Shown: one piece after another, positions 1 through 8,911 of the stretch
How positions within the stretch are numbered: the first letter of the stretch is position 1
Layout: the number at the start of each line of letters is the position of its first letter
DNA from: CAJQQK01 sp049116495
GTDB taxonomy: Bacteria > Pseudomonadota > Alphaproteobacteria > Rhizobiales > Hyphomicrobiaceae
Length of the DNA: 64,000 nt
Assembly (NCBI GenBank): GCA_049116495.1
Contig: JAGDYV010000043.1
Location: 17,327-81,326 of the forward strand
Direction: 5' to 3'
Program-made: the position numbers and the translations under genes
Notes under the pieces: model-generated
Told to the model about the DNA's origin: nothing
The model's database searches: none
What the model saw: only the letters and a program-made list of their open reading frames with translations

Positions 1-86
1 TGCATGGGGACAGGCTTTCGGTTTGCTCGTTGCCTCGAACAGGCGTGCGCCGTCTGTTGATACATTATAGACATGACTAACAATCG

Positions 87-932
87 ATGTTGTGCCATAA
101 TTTGTCGATTTTCTGCCTTCACCGCAATACGCTTGGCTATCTTATGCAGCAGCGATCCACCAATCCGGATGACTACCAATTGCTACCCGTAGCCGTTGCA
201 GTGATGCAGAAGCGGTTTCCTGCGGACTTTGTCATCGCACCGCACAGCCACCGCCGAGATCAACTTCTCTATGCAGCGTCAGGGACTATGCGCGTGCGCA
301 CCGAGTCGCATAGCTGGATCGTCCCGCCAGAGCGCGCACTCTATATGCCAGGTGGCGTCGTACACGCGGTTGCCATGCGCAACCCTGTAGAGATGCGTAC
401 GTTGTACATTGAGCCGGATGCACATCACCAGTTGCCTCAAGCATGCGTTGTGATCACGCCAAGTTCTCTTTTGAAGGAACTGATTGGCGCACTATTGGAG
501 GAGCCTGAAAGCTACGCACAAAGTGATCGTGGCATCTCGATTGGGCAGCTCATTCTTGAGGAAGTGTGTCGCGGCAAGGCGTTAAATCTCAGCATCCCAA
601 TGCCGGCTGATCCACGCCTAATGCGGGTTTGCGAACACGTCATCGAAAACCCCGGCGAGAATGCCAGCCTTGGCGACTATTCGGAGTTGGCCATTGCTTC
701 TGAGCGGACCTTGGCCAGGATCTGCCAGCGAGAATTGGAAATGGGTTTCGCCGAGTGGCGACAACAAGTGCGATTTCACTATGCACTTGAGAACTTGGCG
801 CGTGGAAAGAACGTCGGCGAGGTTGCCCGTGATTGCGGGTATGCCAGTGCGAGTGCCTTCACAGCTGCATTTCGCAAGAACTTCGGACTGCCGCCAAGCC
901 GCATTCTGGCAAGCGTTACTGGTACCGGTTAG
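87..932 (+). CDS. AraC family transcriptional regulator with N-terminal cupin
   Basis: A one-component DNA-binding regulator of up to 281 residues. The N-terminal half has a cupin-like effector domain beginning around the segment PHSHRRDQLLYAASG (about residue 52). The last 100 residues form the paired helix-turn-helix of the AraC family, with the typical tail GYASASAFTAAFRKNFG followed by PPS. No clear Shine-Dalgarno precedes the ATG at 87. The ATG at 144 (protein beginning MQQRSTNP) is an equally possible start and removes an unusual cysteine-containing N-terminus. It stands alone, convergent with the CoA-transferase operon, so its target is not obvious; divergent genes lie outside the window. 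Family is secure, ligand unknown. Confidence 0.9.
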   Translation: MLCHNLSIFCLHRNTLGYLMQQRSTNPDDYQLLPVAVAVMQKRFPADFVIAPHSHRRDQLLYAASGTMRVRTESHSWIVPPERALYMPGGVVHAVAMRNPVEMRTLYIEPDAHHQLPQACVVITPSSLLKELIGALLEEPESYAQSDRGISIGQLILEEVCRGKALNLSIPMPADPRLMRVCEHVIENPGENASLGDYSELAIASERTLARICQRELEMGFAEWRQQVRFHYALENLARGKNVGEVARDCGYASASAFTAAFRKNFGLPPSRILASVTGTG

Positions 933-1243
933 CTCCTAGAAACCGGCAGTGGCTTCGCGTTCGCGCTTGCATGCCGTTCTAGTGTGGTGCCGTGGTGAGG
1001 GCAATTCGCCAACAGCGTTGCTCTGATATTCGGTTCAGCCCTGCGCGTGCGGGTAACGGATCGAGACGGAAGAACAGCTTCAGCTGCTTCGCCAGGAAGA
1101 ATGCAAGTTTGCGTCGAGGCTCGGATTTCGTCTTCTTACCGCAACCCGCGATCCGTCATGTCCTCGGTCATATCTTGGCAGAGCCTTATGTCACCGGACC
1201 TGCATCAATCGGCCTGACGCTGCCTCCCACTGACAGTTTTTGA
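933..1243. other. intergenic, convergent, nothing recognised
   Basis: About 310 bases between the AraC stop and the CoA-transferase stop. A short plus-strand ORF at 992-1243 has no homology that I recognise and no convincing ribosome site. A weak 5-bp repeat (CCGGT/ACCGG) flanks the AraC stop codon. I see no terminator with a T-run and no RNA gene. Confidence 0.5.
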
Positions 1244-2440
1244 CTAAACGATCCCGCCTTGCTTGAGCTTTGCGAGCTGCTCTTGGCCGATGCCGATTTC
1301 CACAAGAACGGCCTCCAAGTCGGCCGCCAGGGCGGGAGCTCCGCGTGCGATGGGCGGTTCTCCAGGCAACCGGATAGCCGGCCCGGTCGAGCTCATAGTG
1401 GTGCCGTCTGGTGCTTCATACGAAATAATCTGTCCCGTTGAGCGTGCGAACGGACTATCAAGCGCAGCCGCAATGTCGTTCACGGGCGCGGCAGGTACCT
1501 TGCCCGCAAAACGCTCCAACCAATCGGACGTCGTGTGTCCTGACAGGATTTCATCGAGTGCGTCGGTGAGTTGATCGCGATTGTGCAGCCGGTCAGCAAA
1601 GGTCGCGTAATTGGGGTCGGTCGCAAGGTTTGGGTGGCCCATCGCCTGGCATAGAACCGGCCAGAACTTTTCCTTGTTGCACATGATGAAGATCCAGCCA
1701 TCCTTGGTTCGATACAGTTGGCTGGGTGTGAGGTTCGGATGTGCCGAGCGCTGGGTGCGACCGGTGTTGATGTCTGCTGTCAGATACCAGGTGCCCACGT
1801 AACAAAGGTTCGCGATTGCGGTGTCGAACAGGCTGACGTCATAGTCGGCCCCCTTGCCTGACGCGCGTGCACCAACAATGCCTGATGATAGAGCTATTGC
1901 TGCCTGTAGCCCCGTTGACAGATCGACGAGCGAAAGACCCATGCGTGCCGGCGGGCCGTCCGGTTCTCCCGTAACGGCGAGATAGCCGCATTCGGCCTGC
2001 ATCAGGTAATCGTAACCCGGCCAGGCGGCACGCTCACCGTCACGTCCGTACGCCGAGAGATGAACGCAGACGATCTTCTCATTGAAGACCTTCAGCGCTT
2101 CATAGTTGAGCCCGAGTTTGTCGGGCAGATCACCGCGCAGATTGTTGAATACGGCATCGGCTGTGCCAACGAGACGATGCAAGATGTCCAGGCCTTCCGG
2201 CTCCTTGAGGTTGAGTGTGATGCTGCGCTTGTTGCGGTTGAACGCCTGATGGAACATGCTGTCGCCAGGTGGCAGCGGATCGTCCGGGTGGCGCACATGG
2301 CGGCCCACATCGCCACCCTCTGACGCATTCTCGATCTTGATGATTTCAGCACCAAGGTCAGCGAGTTGCATTGTTCCGAATGGCCCGGCGCCGTACTGCT
2401 CGACCGAGATAATGCGCACACCTTCAAGCGGAAACGCCAT
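1244..2440 (-). CDS. CaiB/BaiF family (class III) CoA-transferase
   Basis: Class III CoA-transferases move CoA between carboxylic acids, forming an enzyme-bound anhydride on a conserved aspartate. This 398-residue protein has the family opening PLEGVRIISVEQYGAGP, the GAEIIKIE strand and the LSLVDLSTG segment, placing the expected catalytic Asp at about residue 173. Length is normal. The ATG at 2440 follows an AGGAAGGA ribosome site. It is the last gene of a minus-strand operon after a MaoC-fold hydratase (3710-4228) and an acyl-CoA dehydrogenase (2486-3652), separated by 45 bp. The trio suggests activation and beta-oxidation of an organic acid, probably branched or dicarboxylic; the substrate cannot be read from sequence. 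Confidence 0.9.
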   Translation of the reverse strand: MAFPLEGVRIISVEQYGAGPFGTMQLADLGAEIIKIENASEGGDVGRHVRHPDDPLPPGDSMFHQAFNRNKRSITLNLKEPEGLDILHRLVGTADAVFNNLRGDLPDKLGLNYEALKVFNEKIVCVHLSAYGRDGERAAWPGYDYLMQAECGYLAVTGEPDGPPARMGLSLVDLSTGLQAAIALSSGIVGARASGKGADYDVSLFDTAIANLCYVGTWYLTADINTGRTQRSAHPNLTPSQLYRTKDGWIFIMCNKEKFWPVLCQAMGHPNLATDPNYATFADRLHNRDQLTDALDEILSGHTTSDWLERFAGKVPAAPVNDIAAALDSPFARSTGQIISYEAPDGTTMSSTGPAIRLPGEPPIARGAPALAADLEAVLVEIGIGQEQLAKLKQGGIV

Positions 2441-2485
2441 CGTTCATTCCTTCCTCAATCGACCCACTATCGACATTGTCACGGA

Positions 2486-3652
2486 TCAGATCGGGTTTCG
2501 CTGCACAAGCTGGCGCGCGATGATAATCCGTTGCAATTCGTTCGTGCCTTCACCGATGCACAATAGTGGTGCATCGCGATAAAGGCGCTCGATCTCGAAT
2601 TCCTTCGAATAGCCATAGGCACCGTGAATGCGCATGGCTTCGGTCGCGTTGAACAGCGCGGCCTCGGTTGCAAACAGTTTGGCCATTCCCGCTTCCATGT
2701 CGCAGCGTTCGCCAGCCTGCAGCGCCTCGGATGCTGCACGCGTTAGGTGCCGGGCCGCTTCAAGCTTGGTTGCCATGTCTGCCAATTTGATCTGAATGGC
2801 CTGATGCTCGGCGATCGGTTGCCCGAACGTCTCACGCTGCTGCGCATAAGCGACGGACAGATCGAGCGCTCGTTTTGCGATTCCCACGCCGCGTGCCGCG
2901 ACATTGATGCGCCCGAGTTCAAGGCCTCCAAGTGCGTGCTGAAGACCTTTGCCCTCAACGCCGCCAACAAGTCGGTCATGCGGAACCTGATAATCCTCGA
3001 AGATCAGCTCGGCAGAATCGATCCCTTTGTACCCGAGTTTTTCGAGTTTCCGACTGACGCTGAAGCCATCGCTCTTTTCGGCAATGAACAGGCTCATTCC
3101 CTTGTGGCGGGGCTCAGCGTCGCTATCAGTCTTGACCAGAAGGGCGAAGACGCTGCCGTGGATGCCGTTGGAGATCCATGTCTTCGTTCCGTTGATGACG
3201 TAGCCGTTATCAGCCTTGCGTGCCGAAGTTCTGATCGCCTGAAGGTCAGTGCCGCAGTTGGGTTCGGTCAATGCCAAGCCGCCGCGTTTTTCGCCGCTGG
3301 CGAACTTCGGCAACCACGTGCGCTTTTGCTCGTCAGTACCAAACCGCATGACGGCATTGGCCATGATCAGGTGTGAATTGAAGATGCCGGACAACGACAT
3401 CCAACTTTCGGTCACACGCTCGACGATCTTGGCGTAGGTTGTTACCGGCAGACCGAGTCCGCCATACTCTTCAGGAATGATCGCGCCGAACAAACCAAGC
3501 TCTTTCATACCCTCGACCATGTCGTTTGGATATTCGTCGGCGTGTTCATATTTCATGGCATAGGGATCGACTTCCCGTTCCAAGAACTTGTCGATCGAGT
3601 CGAGGACCTGGGCTTCGATTTCAGCAGCCTCGATTTGGGTTGTCTTTGACAT
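2486..3652 (-). CDS. acyl-CoA dehydrogenase
   Basis: FAD-dependent alpha,beta-dehydrogenation of an acyl-CoA in the cytoplasm, passing electrons to ETF. The 388-residue protein shows the whole family layout: an N-terminal helical domain, the beta-domain motif ALTEPNCGTDLQAIRTSA, and the C-terminal helical bundle ending GEGTNELQRIIIARQL, with the probable catalytic Glu at about residue 368. IHGAYGYSKEFEIERLYRD is the usual signature near the end. The ATG at 3652 has an AGAGG ribosome site. It sits between the MaoC and CaiB genes of the same operon and probably oxidises the CoA ester made by the transferase, feeding the hydratase. Confidence 0.93.
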   Translation of the reverse strand: MSKTTQIEAAEIEAQVLDSIDKFLEREVDPYAMKYEHADEYPNDMVEGMKELGLFGAIIPEEYGGLGLPVTTYAKIVERVTESWMSLSGIFNSHLIMANAVMRFGTDEQKRTWLPKFASGEKRGGLALTEPNCGTDLQAIRTSARKADNGYVINGTKTWISNGIHGSVFALLVKTDSDAEPRHKGMSLFIAEKSDGFSVSRKLEKLGYKGIDSAELIFEDYQVPHDRLVGGVEGKGLQHALGGLELGRINVAARGVGIAKRALDLSVAYAQQRETFGQPIAEHQAIQIKLADMATKLEAARHLTRAASEALQAGERCDMEAGMAKLFATEAALFNATEAMRIHGAYGYSKEFEIERLYRDAPLLCIGEGTNELQRIIIARQLVQRNPI

Positions 3653-3709
3653 GGCCTCTGTCCTTGCGAGTAAAGATCACGATGCGTGTGCAGTTCCCGG
3701 CGCAGCTGG

Positions 3710-4228
3710 TTAGTATTTTTCGGACTGGTCCTCGGTTGCATGCCCTCGCGTCGGCACGAGCATCGAACGGGAGAAGGTCATGAACGAGGTGTCGTCATGC
3801 TTCAACCCTGTCGTCTTGATTGTGACGATGCCTTGTGTGGGGCGGGACTTCGACGCACGCTTGTCGATCACTTCGGATTCTGCATAGATCGTATCGCCGA
3901 CAAAAACCGGCGCGGTCAGATTGATGTCCGACCAGCCAAGATTCGCGATTGCTTTCTGGCTGGTGTCGGAAACACTCATGCCGGTCACCACAGATAATGT
4001 GAACGCGCTGTTCACCAATGGCTTTTTGAACTCACTTTGCTTGGCATATTCATTGTCGAAATGCAGCGGATGGGTGTTCATTGTCAGCAGTGTGAACCAG
4101 ATATTGTCGGCTTCCGTTATTGTCCGGCCGGGGCGATGCTCATACACGTGTCCGATCTCGAAGTCTTCGAAATAGCGACCCAAGGTTTCGCGAAATCTGT
4201 TCGGCCCAACTTCTTTCATGCCATACAT
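3710..4228 (-). CDS. MaoC-like hot-dog fold (enoyl-CoA) hydratase
   Basis: A 172-residue single hot-dog protein of the MaoC dehydratase type, expected to hydrate an enoyl-CoA. The segment MNTHPLHFDNEYA (about residues 50-62) is the hydratase signature region, and PVFVGDTIYAESEV with the later RPTQGIVTI is typical of the subgroup found beside CaiB and acyl-CoA dehydrogenase genes. I chose the ATG at 4228 because GGAAGG lies 5-7 bases upstream; a longer open frame to 4426 has no such site and no family similarity. It is the first gene of the MaoC-dehydrogenase-CaiB operon and is divergent from an SDR gene. Confidence 0.85.
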   Translation of the reverse strand: MYGMKEVGPNRFRETLGRYFEDFEIGHVYEHRPGRTITEADNIWFTLLTMNTHPLHFDNEYAKQSEFKKPLVNSAFTLSVVTGMSVSDTSQKAIANLGWSDINLTAPVFVGDTIYAESEVIDKRASKSRPTQGIVTIKTTGLKHDDTSFMTFSRSMLVPTRGHATEDQSEKY

Positions 4229-4394
4229 TGTGATCCTTCCTGCTTGAGGTTGGTGCGCCAATAATCCCAGCTCGGATTGCATCTTTTCATTCGTGGCGGC
4301 TCTCTGAGGAGATACACGAAGCTCGACACAAATGCCTGGAACTGCCTTGCTGCTGAGACAATCGCAGCGCACTGATAGAGGAGCAAGTCTGAAC

Positions 4395-5153
4395 ATGGCC
4401 AAGCACGTGATCGATATGACCGGCAAGGTCGTTCTGGTGACCGGTGGTAGCCGAGGTCTCGGCAGAGCGATGTCGCTGGGATTTGCCGAGGCCGGTGCGC
4501 ACGTGGCTGTCGCCAGCCGTAAGATCGAGTCCTGCCTGGAGACAGTGGCCGAGATTGAAGCTTACGGTGTTAAGGGGCTGGCGCAATCGTGCCATGTTGG
4601 CGACTGGGATCAAGTTACAGCGTTGGCTGATGCGGTCTACAGTGAGTTCGGCCGGATCGACGTGCTGATCAACAACGCCGGTATGTCACCGCTCTATGAT
4701 CGCCCCATTGATGCGTCGGAGGATCTCTACGACAAGGTCATGAGCGTCAATTTGAAGGGGCCGTTTCGTCTCTGTGCGTACGTTGGCGAGAGGATGATCG
4801 CCGATGGCGGGGGCTCGATCATCAACATCTCTTCCATCGCAGCCATTCGCCCTCGCAAAGATATTATCATTTACGCTGCCGCCAAGGCTGGCCTCAATGC
4901 GATGACCGAAGGAATGGCCAACGCGATGGGTCCGAAAGTGCGGGTCAACTGTATTATGCCGGGCCCCTTTCTGACCGATATTTCCAGGGCCTGGGATATG
5001 GCGGCGTTCGAGGCGCGCGCGGAAGAACGCATCGCGCTCAAACGCGGCGGTGAGGCGGACGAAATTGTTGGCGCCGCTCTGTATCTGGCATCGGATCAGG
5101 CCTCATACACGACAGGCGCCGTTATCCGAATTGATGGCGGCTCGGTTTACTAA
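4395..5153 (+). CDS. short-chain dehydrogenase/reductase (classical SDR)
   Basis: NAD(P)-dependent oxidoreductase of 252 residues. It has the nucleotide-binding TGGSRGLG (about residues 16-23), INNAG (92-96), a catalytic Ser near 147 and the YAAAK pair Tyr160/Lys164, then NCIMPGPF and a C-terminal TGAVIRIDGG. The ATG at 4395 follows GAGGAG; an ATG at 4332 would add a 21-residue tail unlike SDRs. It is transcribed away from the MaoC operon across a 166-bp shared promoter region, so it may handle a hydroxyacyl or alcohol intermediate of the same pathway. Substrate unknown. Confidence 0.92.
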   Translation: MAKHVIDMTGKVVLVTGGSRGLGRAMSLGFAEAGAHVAVASRKIESCLETVAEIEAYGVKGLAQSCHVGDWDQVTALADAVYSEFGRIDVLINNAGMSPLYDRPIDASEDLYDKVMSVNLKGPFRLCAYVGERMIADGGGSIINISSIAAIRPRKDIIIYAAAKAGLNAMTEGMANAMGPKVRVNCIMPGPFLTDISRAWDMAAFEARAEERIALKRGGEADEIVGAALYLASDQASYTTGAVIRIDGGSVY

Positions 5154-5188
5154 ATGCATCTGTCCAAGAGCGGTGCATAGGATCTTTC

Positions 5189-5863
5189 CTAGATCGAGCG
5201 TTTCCGGGCGACTGGAAATGCCATTTCGGGTTTGTAATGCTCGAAGCTGCGGAGCGACTGGGCGTTGGCCTGCCGTTGCCATTCAGTGCCTGGCAGAACT
5301 GCCGATACACACTTGTAAGTTTTTCGGTAGGCCTGTGTGCGCGCGTTCTCTTCGATGACAATGGCGGCGATGCCGGCGACACTGCCGCCTTGGCGCTCAA
5401 CAAGGCGGATCGCACCATCCACGGTTCCGCCGGTCTCGACCCATTGATCGACGAGCAGGACGCGCGTGCCCTCGGCAAAAGCTGGCAAGCGCATCTCCAT
5501 CTCCTGTGACCGGCCGGAGTAATTTGTGAAGGATACCGTATCGGTTTCTACACAAAGCTTGCCCGCCTTTCGGATCGGCAGGAAGCCGGTTCTAATTCGG
5601 GTTGCGATGGCTGAACCAAGTACGAAACCCATCGCATCAAGGCCGGCAACGACGTCAATGTCGTCCGGCTCCAGGTCGTGACACAGGTCATCGAGAAGGT
5701 CGTGGAACGCCTCGCCGTTGATGTACAACGAGGTCGGATCGAGCCAGGCAAACTTCCCGCCTTTGGTGTTGGGCGCCATAATGGAGAGATACCAACGGTC
5801 TTCTCGTGGTCCCTTGTCACGACGAGGGTTTTGGTCTCGTTGATCGTCGGAGGGGCGAGTCAT
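5189..5863 (-). CDS. adenine phosphoribosyltransferase-like protein
   Basis: A type I phosphoribosyltransferase-fold protein of 224 residues, which would transfer a base to PRPP or the reverse. The PRPP loop is visible as LLVDQWVETGGTVDGA (about residues 136-151); the usual second acidic residue of that motif is Gln here. The hood segment YLSIMAPNTKGGKFAWLDP and DVVAGLDAMGF resemble the APRT subfamily. The C-terminus is basic. It overlaps the stop of the upstream BtpA-like gene by 4 bp (ATGA), so the two are translationally coupled. The pair is divergent from the pyrimidine-degradation operon, suggesting a nucleobase or ribosyl-phosphate role. The base used is unknown. Confidence 0.75.
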   Translation of the reverse strand: MTRPSDDQRDQNPRRDKGPREDRWYLSIMAPNTKGGKFAWLDPTSLYINGEAFHDLLDDLCHDLEPDDIDVVAGLDAMGFVLGSAIATRIRTGFLPIRKAGKLCVETDTVSFTNYSGRSQEMEMRLPAFAEGTRVLLVDQWVETGGTVDGAIRLVERQGGSVAGIAAIVIEENARTQAYRKTYKCVSAVLPGTEWQRQANAQSLRSFEHYKPEMAFPVARKRSI

Positions 5864-6615
5864 TGCGCAGGCTCCAAAATGCAGGTTTCGCGCACGCGTT
5901 TGAGCAGGGCGCCGAGTTTTTTGGGATCGATATTGTAAAAGTCACCGTCTTTGTTGATGCCGGTTGCGACAAGGATCGCATCCAGTAGCGGTGCGTAGAG
6001 ATGCACGTTTTCAACCGTGACACCGGATGCAATCGCCAAGGGATGGTCACCGCAAGCCGTTCGAAACGTTTCAACCTTCGTCATGTCGGCGGCCTTGCCG
6101 GTTGCGACGCCAGACGTTGTCACCACGTCCATGTACTGGCAGGCCAAACGGGCTGCGTCAGGATAATGCGCGGGAGAGACGTCACGTTGCTTTTTGAAGG
6201 CCGTGCCACCCCAATACATGCCTTCCCATCCGCTTGAGGTGCGTGCGGCATCAATGTCGATGGCTTCTGTCTGCTCAGTCGCGCGTTCATCGATCCGGGC
6301 ATCGTCGGCCCAGTAGGCATCCACACGGCAGCCGTTCTGGAGCAGGTCGCCCAGGACCGGGAAGGCGTCTTTGCCAGTAACGCCCAAAAAATTGACACCC
6401 AACCAAAGCCAGGGGAATTCCTGACGCACATGGCGCACAATCGGCAAGAGTTGGTCACGTGCGAAGTCGTGATTGATAAGAAAAACGCCGTGTGCGCCGG
6501 CACGCATGGCGGCCCGGACATTTCGGTCCACCTGAGGCGCGTCAAGAGCGTGAATCACGGGCAGGATCGCCGGGCCGGCGGTCTTAAACAGCTTTCGGAT
6601 TGAATCTCGTGTCAT
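5860..6615 (-). CDS. BtpA/SgcQ-like TIM-barrel protein (putative nucleosidase)
   Basis: A 251-residue soluble protein that I assign tentatively to the BtpA/SgcQ family. The support is the C-terminal half: DVVTTSGVATGKAADMTKV, then PLAIASGVTVENV and ILVATGINKDGDFYN, which follows the order of E. coli SgcQ (SG-TAG, then GVCLENV, then KKDG). The family has a TIM-barrel fold; SgcQ is annotated as a putative nucleosidase, while cyanobacterial BtpA concerns photosystem I. It is the first gene of a two-gene operon with the phosphoribosyltransferase. It lies directly opposite the URC operon, consistent with cleavage or transfer of a ribosyl group, but that is inference. Confidence 0.55.
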   Translation of the reverse strand: MTRDSIRKLFKTAGPAILPVIHALDAPQVDRNVRAAMRAGAHGVFLINHDFARDQLLPIVRHVRQEFPWLWLGVNFLGVTGKDAFPVLGDLLQNGCRVDAYWADDARIDERATEQTEAIDIDAARTSSGWEGMYWGGTAFKKQRDVSPAHYPDAARLACQYMDVVTTSGVATGKAADMTKVETFRTACGDHPLAIASGVTVENVHLYAPLLDAILVATGINKDGDFYNIDPKKLGALLKRVRETCILEPAQ

Positions 6616-6817
6616 CAGCCGCTTTTCAAGTGTGCTAATTGTGCGGTAATTGTATGCAACGAACGCCCAGAATTGAAGCAGGACGTTTGCAGATCTCTGA
6701 CCTAGTGTCGTTTTTTGAGGATGCAGCCCGCATCTGACCGAGACAACCGCAGAAAATCAACCCAACAGATCGCGTTGACACTAAGAATGCAGTGCGCACA
6801 GCCAAGCGAGGAAAAAT
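6616..6817. promoter_or_regulatory. shared divergent promoter region of the BtpA/PRT and URC operons
   Basis: About 200 bases separate the two divergent start codons. A TTGACA hexamer is present at 6775-6780 on the plus strand, but I cannot place a good -10 box at the right distance. GAGGAAAAAT immediately precedes the ATG at 6818 and is the ribosome site of the binding-protein gene. I do not see a riboswitch that I recognise. The shared region implies co-regulation of the two operons. Confidence 0.5.
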
Positions 6818-7969
6818 ATGCCGAAGAAGACATCGTGCCACGTACCACCGACAACGCGTCGCAAGTTTCTCCAAGTCGCCGGCATCGGCGCCGGTGCCAC
6901 GCTGTTCGCCCCGTATGTAAACCGGTCCTGGGCTGCGACCACCGAAATTAACATCCTTTCCTGGTATGGCCTCGGTGAGCCAGACATGGTTGCTGAGTTC
7001 GAGGCGGCGAACAATGTCAAATTCAAGCCTAAGTACTATGCCGGCGGCGACAATATGTTGGCAGCGCTCGCGCAATCACCGGCGGGAACGTTTGATCTCA
7101 TTCATACCGATGCCGAATATGCCCGCATTCTGATCGAGCGCGGCAATCTGATCGATGCGCTGGACCCTGCTGACTATCCGTTCGACGATATGATTTACGA
7201 CGACTTCAAGAAATTTCCTGGTCACTGGAAGGACGGCAAGCTTTATTCCATGATTTGCCGCTACGGGCACCTGGGCGTCTCCTACAACACCGATGCGCTG
7301 ACGCGCGAGGAAGCGCTGAGCTACGGCGCCTACTGGTCGCCGAAAGTAAAGGGCAAAGTTGGGCACTTCGATTGGCACCTGCCAAGCCTTGGCCAGGTCA
7401 GCATCCTCAACGGCAACGTCAAACCCAGCCCGTTTGACATCGGCGATGCGGCCTGGGGCAAAGTCAAAGAAAAGACCTTGAGCCTCAAGCCACAAGTCAA
7501 AGGCTATTTCGACTATGGCGGCACCTTCGCGTCTTTGAAGAACGGTGAAATTCTTGCCTGTGTTGGCATCGGCGACTGGGTGACGGGCGTCGTTGCCAAA
7601 GACGGCGGCAAAGTCGATTCGGTCGTGCCGAAGGAAGGCGGAATTCAGTGGACCGAGTCCTACTCGATTGTCTCGACATCGAGGAAGAAGGATCTGGTCA
7701 AGAAGTATATTCAGTATTGCCTTTCGCCAGAGGGTCAGGTCAAATCAGCCAATATGAAAGCTTATCCCGGCTTCGTTGTCACCAATGCCGGCCAAAAGGC
7801 GCTGATCGAAAAAACGCCGGCTGAAGCCAAGCGCACCGGGCAGATGCCGGGTATGGCCAATCATCCGATCACGCTGATCAAAGAAGGGCGCATTCACTAT
7901 CGCGATACGCCGAAGCAGCAAACGCTTGAAGATTGGAATGAGTTCTGGTCGGAATACAAGAACGCCTGA
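6818..7969 (+). CDS. ABC transporter substrate-binding protein, PotD-like, Tat-exported
   Basis: Periplasmic binding protein of 383 residues for an ABC importer of the spermidine/putrescine (PotABCD) class. A twin-arginine signal is clear: RRKFLQVAGIGAGATLF near residue 15, with an AWAA-like cleavage region (SWAATTE). The mature start NILSWYGLGEPDMV and the ending YRDTPKQQTLEDWNEFW are typical of family 1 binding proteins. It starts the operon that continues through two permeases, an ATPase, hydrolases and the URC genes. The ligand is therefore more likely a pyrimidine or a related ring compound than a polyamine; this is inferred from context alone. Confidence 0.88.
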   Translation: MPKKTSCHVPPTTRRKFLQVAGIGAGATLFAPYVNRSWAATTEINILSWYGLGEPDMVAEFEAANNVKFKPKYYAGGDNMLAALAQSPAGTFDLIHTDAEYARILIERGNLIDALDPADYPFDDMIYDDFKKFPGHWKDGKLYSMICRYGHLGVSYNTDALTREEALSYGAYWSPKVKGKVGHFDWHLPSLGQVSILNGNVKPSPFDIGDAAWGKVKEKTLSLKPQVKGYFDYGGTFASLKNGEILACVGIGDWVTGVVAKDGGKVDSVVPKEGGIQWTESYSIVSTSRKKDLVKKYIQYCLSPEGQVKSANMKAYPGFVVTNAGQKALIEKTPAEAKRTGQMPGMANHPITLIKEGRIHYRDTPKQQTLEDWNEFWSEYKNA

Positions 7970-7987
7970 TCGAAAGTTGGAGCGCGT

Positions 7988-8015
7988 ACGGGCCAGCAGG
8001 AAAGTGCTGGCCCGT
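7988..8015 (+). terminator. intercistronic hairpin, attenuator-like
   Basis: A perfect 11-bp inverted repeat (ACGGGCCAGCA at 7988-7998 and TGCTGGCCCGT at 8005-8015) encloses a 6-base loop and is followed by TGCTTTT. It sits 19 bp after the binding-protein stop and 27 bp before the permease start. Such hairpins in ABC operons commonly protect the binding-protein mRNA 3' end and let only part of transcription continue, giving excess binding protein over permease. Confidence 0.75.
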
Positions 8016-8041
8016 TGCTTTTCTAGGAACCGGTCGGCTTG

Positions 8042-8911
8042 ATGGCTGAGCAAACCCCAATTCGCCGAACATCAAGAACCCTTGATTGGTTCGCCATGAT
8101 CTGGCGGGCGCCGTTGCTGGTGTGGCAATTGCTGTTCTTCGTCGTGCCACTCGGATTCCTGGTTTATCTCAGTTTCTGGCTGGTTCGAAACTATCGAATG
8201 ACCCCGGCGTTCGATACCGTCAACTGGGTCAGGATGTTTTCAAAGGACTACTTTTGGGATGCCTACTTTCTGACTTTCGGCCTCGCCGCGCTGGCCACGA
8301 TCGTCACCACCATGCTCGCATTTCCGGCAGCTTATGCGCTTGCCTTCAAGGTCACGCCGGCGGTGCGGCGGTGGGCCGTATTCCTGCTCATCATTCCCTT
8401 CTTCACGAGTTATCTGGTGCGGATCTACGCATGGCAGACCATTCTCGCCGAGAACGGCGTCATCAACAGTGTGCTGTCGACGATTGGCCTCGGTCCGTTT
8501 GCGATGCTCAACACCAAATTCGGGACGGTGGTTGGATACGTGACGCTCTCGCTGCCACTGGTCATCATTTTGCAGACACTTGCGCTTGCCAACATTGATC
8601 GCAGTCTGGTTGAGGCGGCGCGCAATCTGGGTTGCGGGCGGCTGCGAACGGTTCTGACAGTCGTCGTGCCGCTCGCCAAGGTCGGTATCATCATCGGTGC
8701 GGTGTTCTGCTTTATCCTCTCGTTCGGAGATTTCGTTTCGCCGTACTACCTGGGCGGATCACGCCCTCCGACACTCAGTATTCTCATCATTGACACGACC
8801 AAATCCGGCCAGCAGTGGCCGAAGGCAGCCGTTGTGGCCGTCACAATGATTGTGACATTGATTGTAATCGCTTTCCTTGCAGTGAGCGCGGCATACAGGA
8901 AGGCGCGATGA
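8042..8911 (+). CDS. ABC transporter permease, PotB-like
   Basis: Inner-membrane permease of 289 residues with about six hydrophobic segments. It begins MAEQTPIRRTSRTLDWF and carries the EAA-loop EAARNLGCGRLRTVLTVVVPL (about residues 195-215) that contacts the ATPase. The ATG at 8042 is directly preceded by an in-frame TTG; I prefer the ATG. Its final bases overlap the next permease as ATGA (8908-8911). It forms one half of the translocation pore of the importer encoded with 6818-10795. Confidence 0.92.
   Translation: MAEQTPIRRTSRTLDWFAMIWRAPLLVWQLLFFVVPLGFLVYLSFWLVRNYRMTPAFDTVNWVRMFSKDYFWDAYFLTFGLAALATIVTTMLAFPAAYALAFKVTPAVRRWAVFLLIIPFFTSYLVRIYAWQTILAENGVINSVLSTIGLGPFAMLNTKFGTVVGYVTLSLPLVIILQTLALANIDRSLVEAARNLGCGRLRTVLTVVVPLAKVGIIIGAVFCFILSFGDFVSPYYLGGSRPPTLSILIIDTTKSGQQWPKAAVVAVTMIVTLIVIAFLAVSAAYRKAR

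Noticed and set aside
6616..6817. Possible riboswitch ahead of the URC operon
   Set aside because: No conserved riboswitch core or convincing leader hairpin could be identified by eye.
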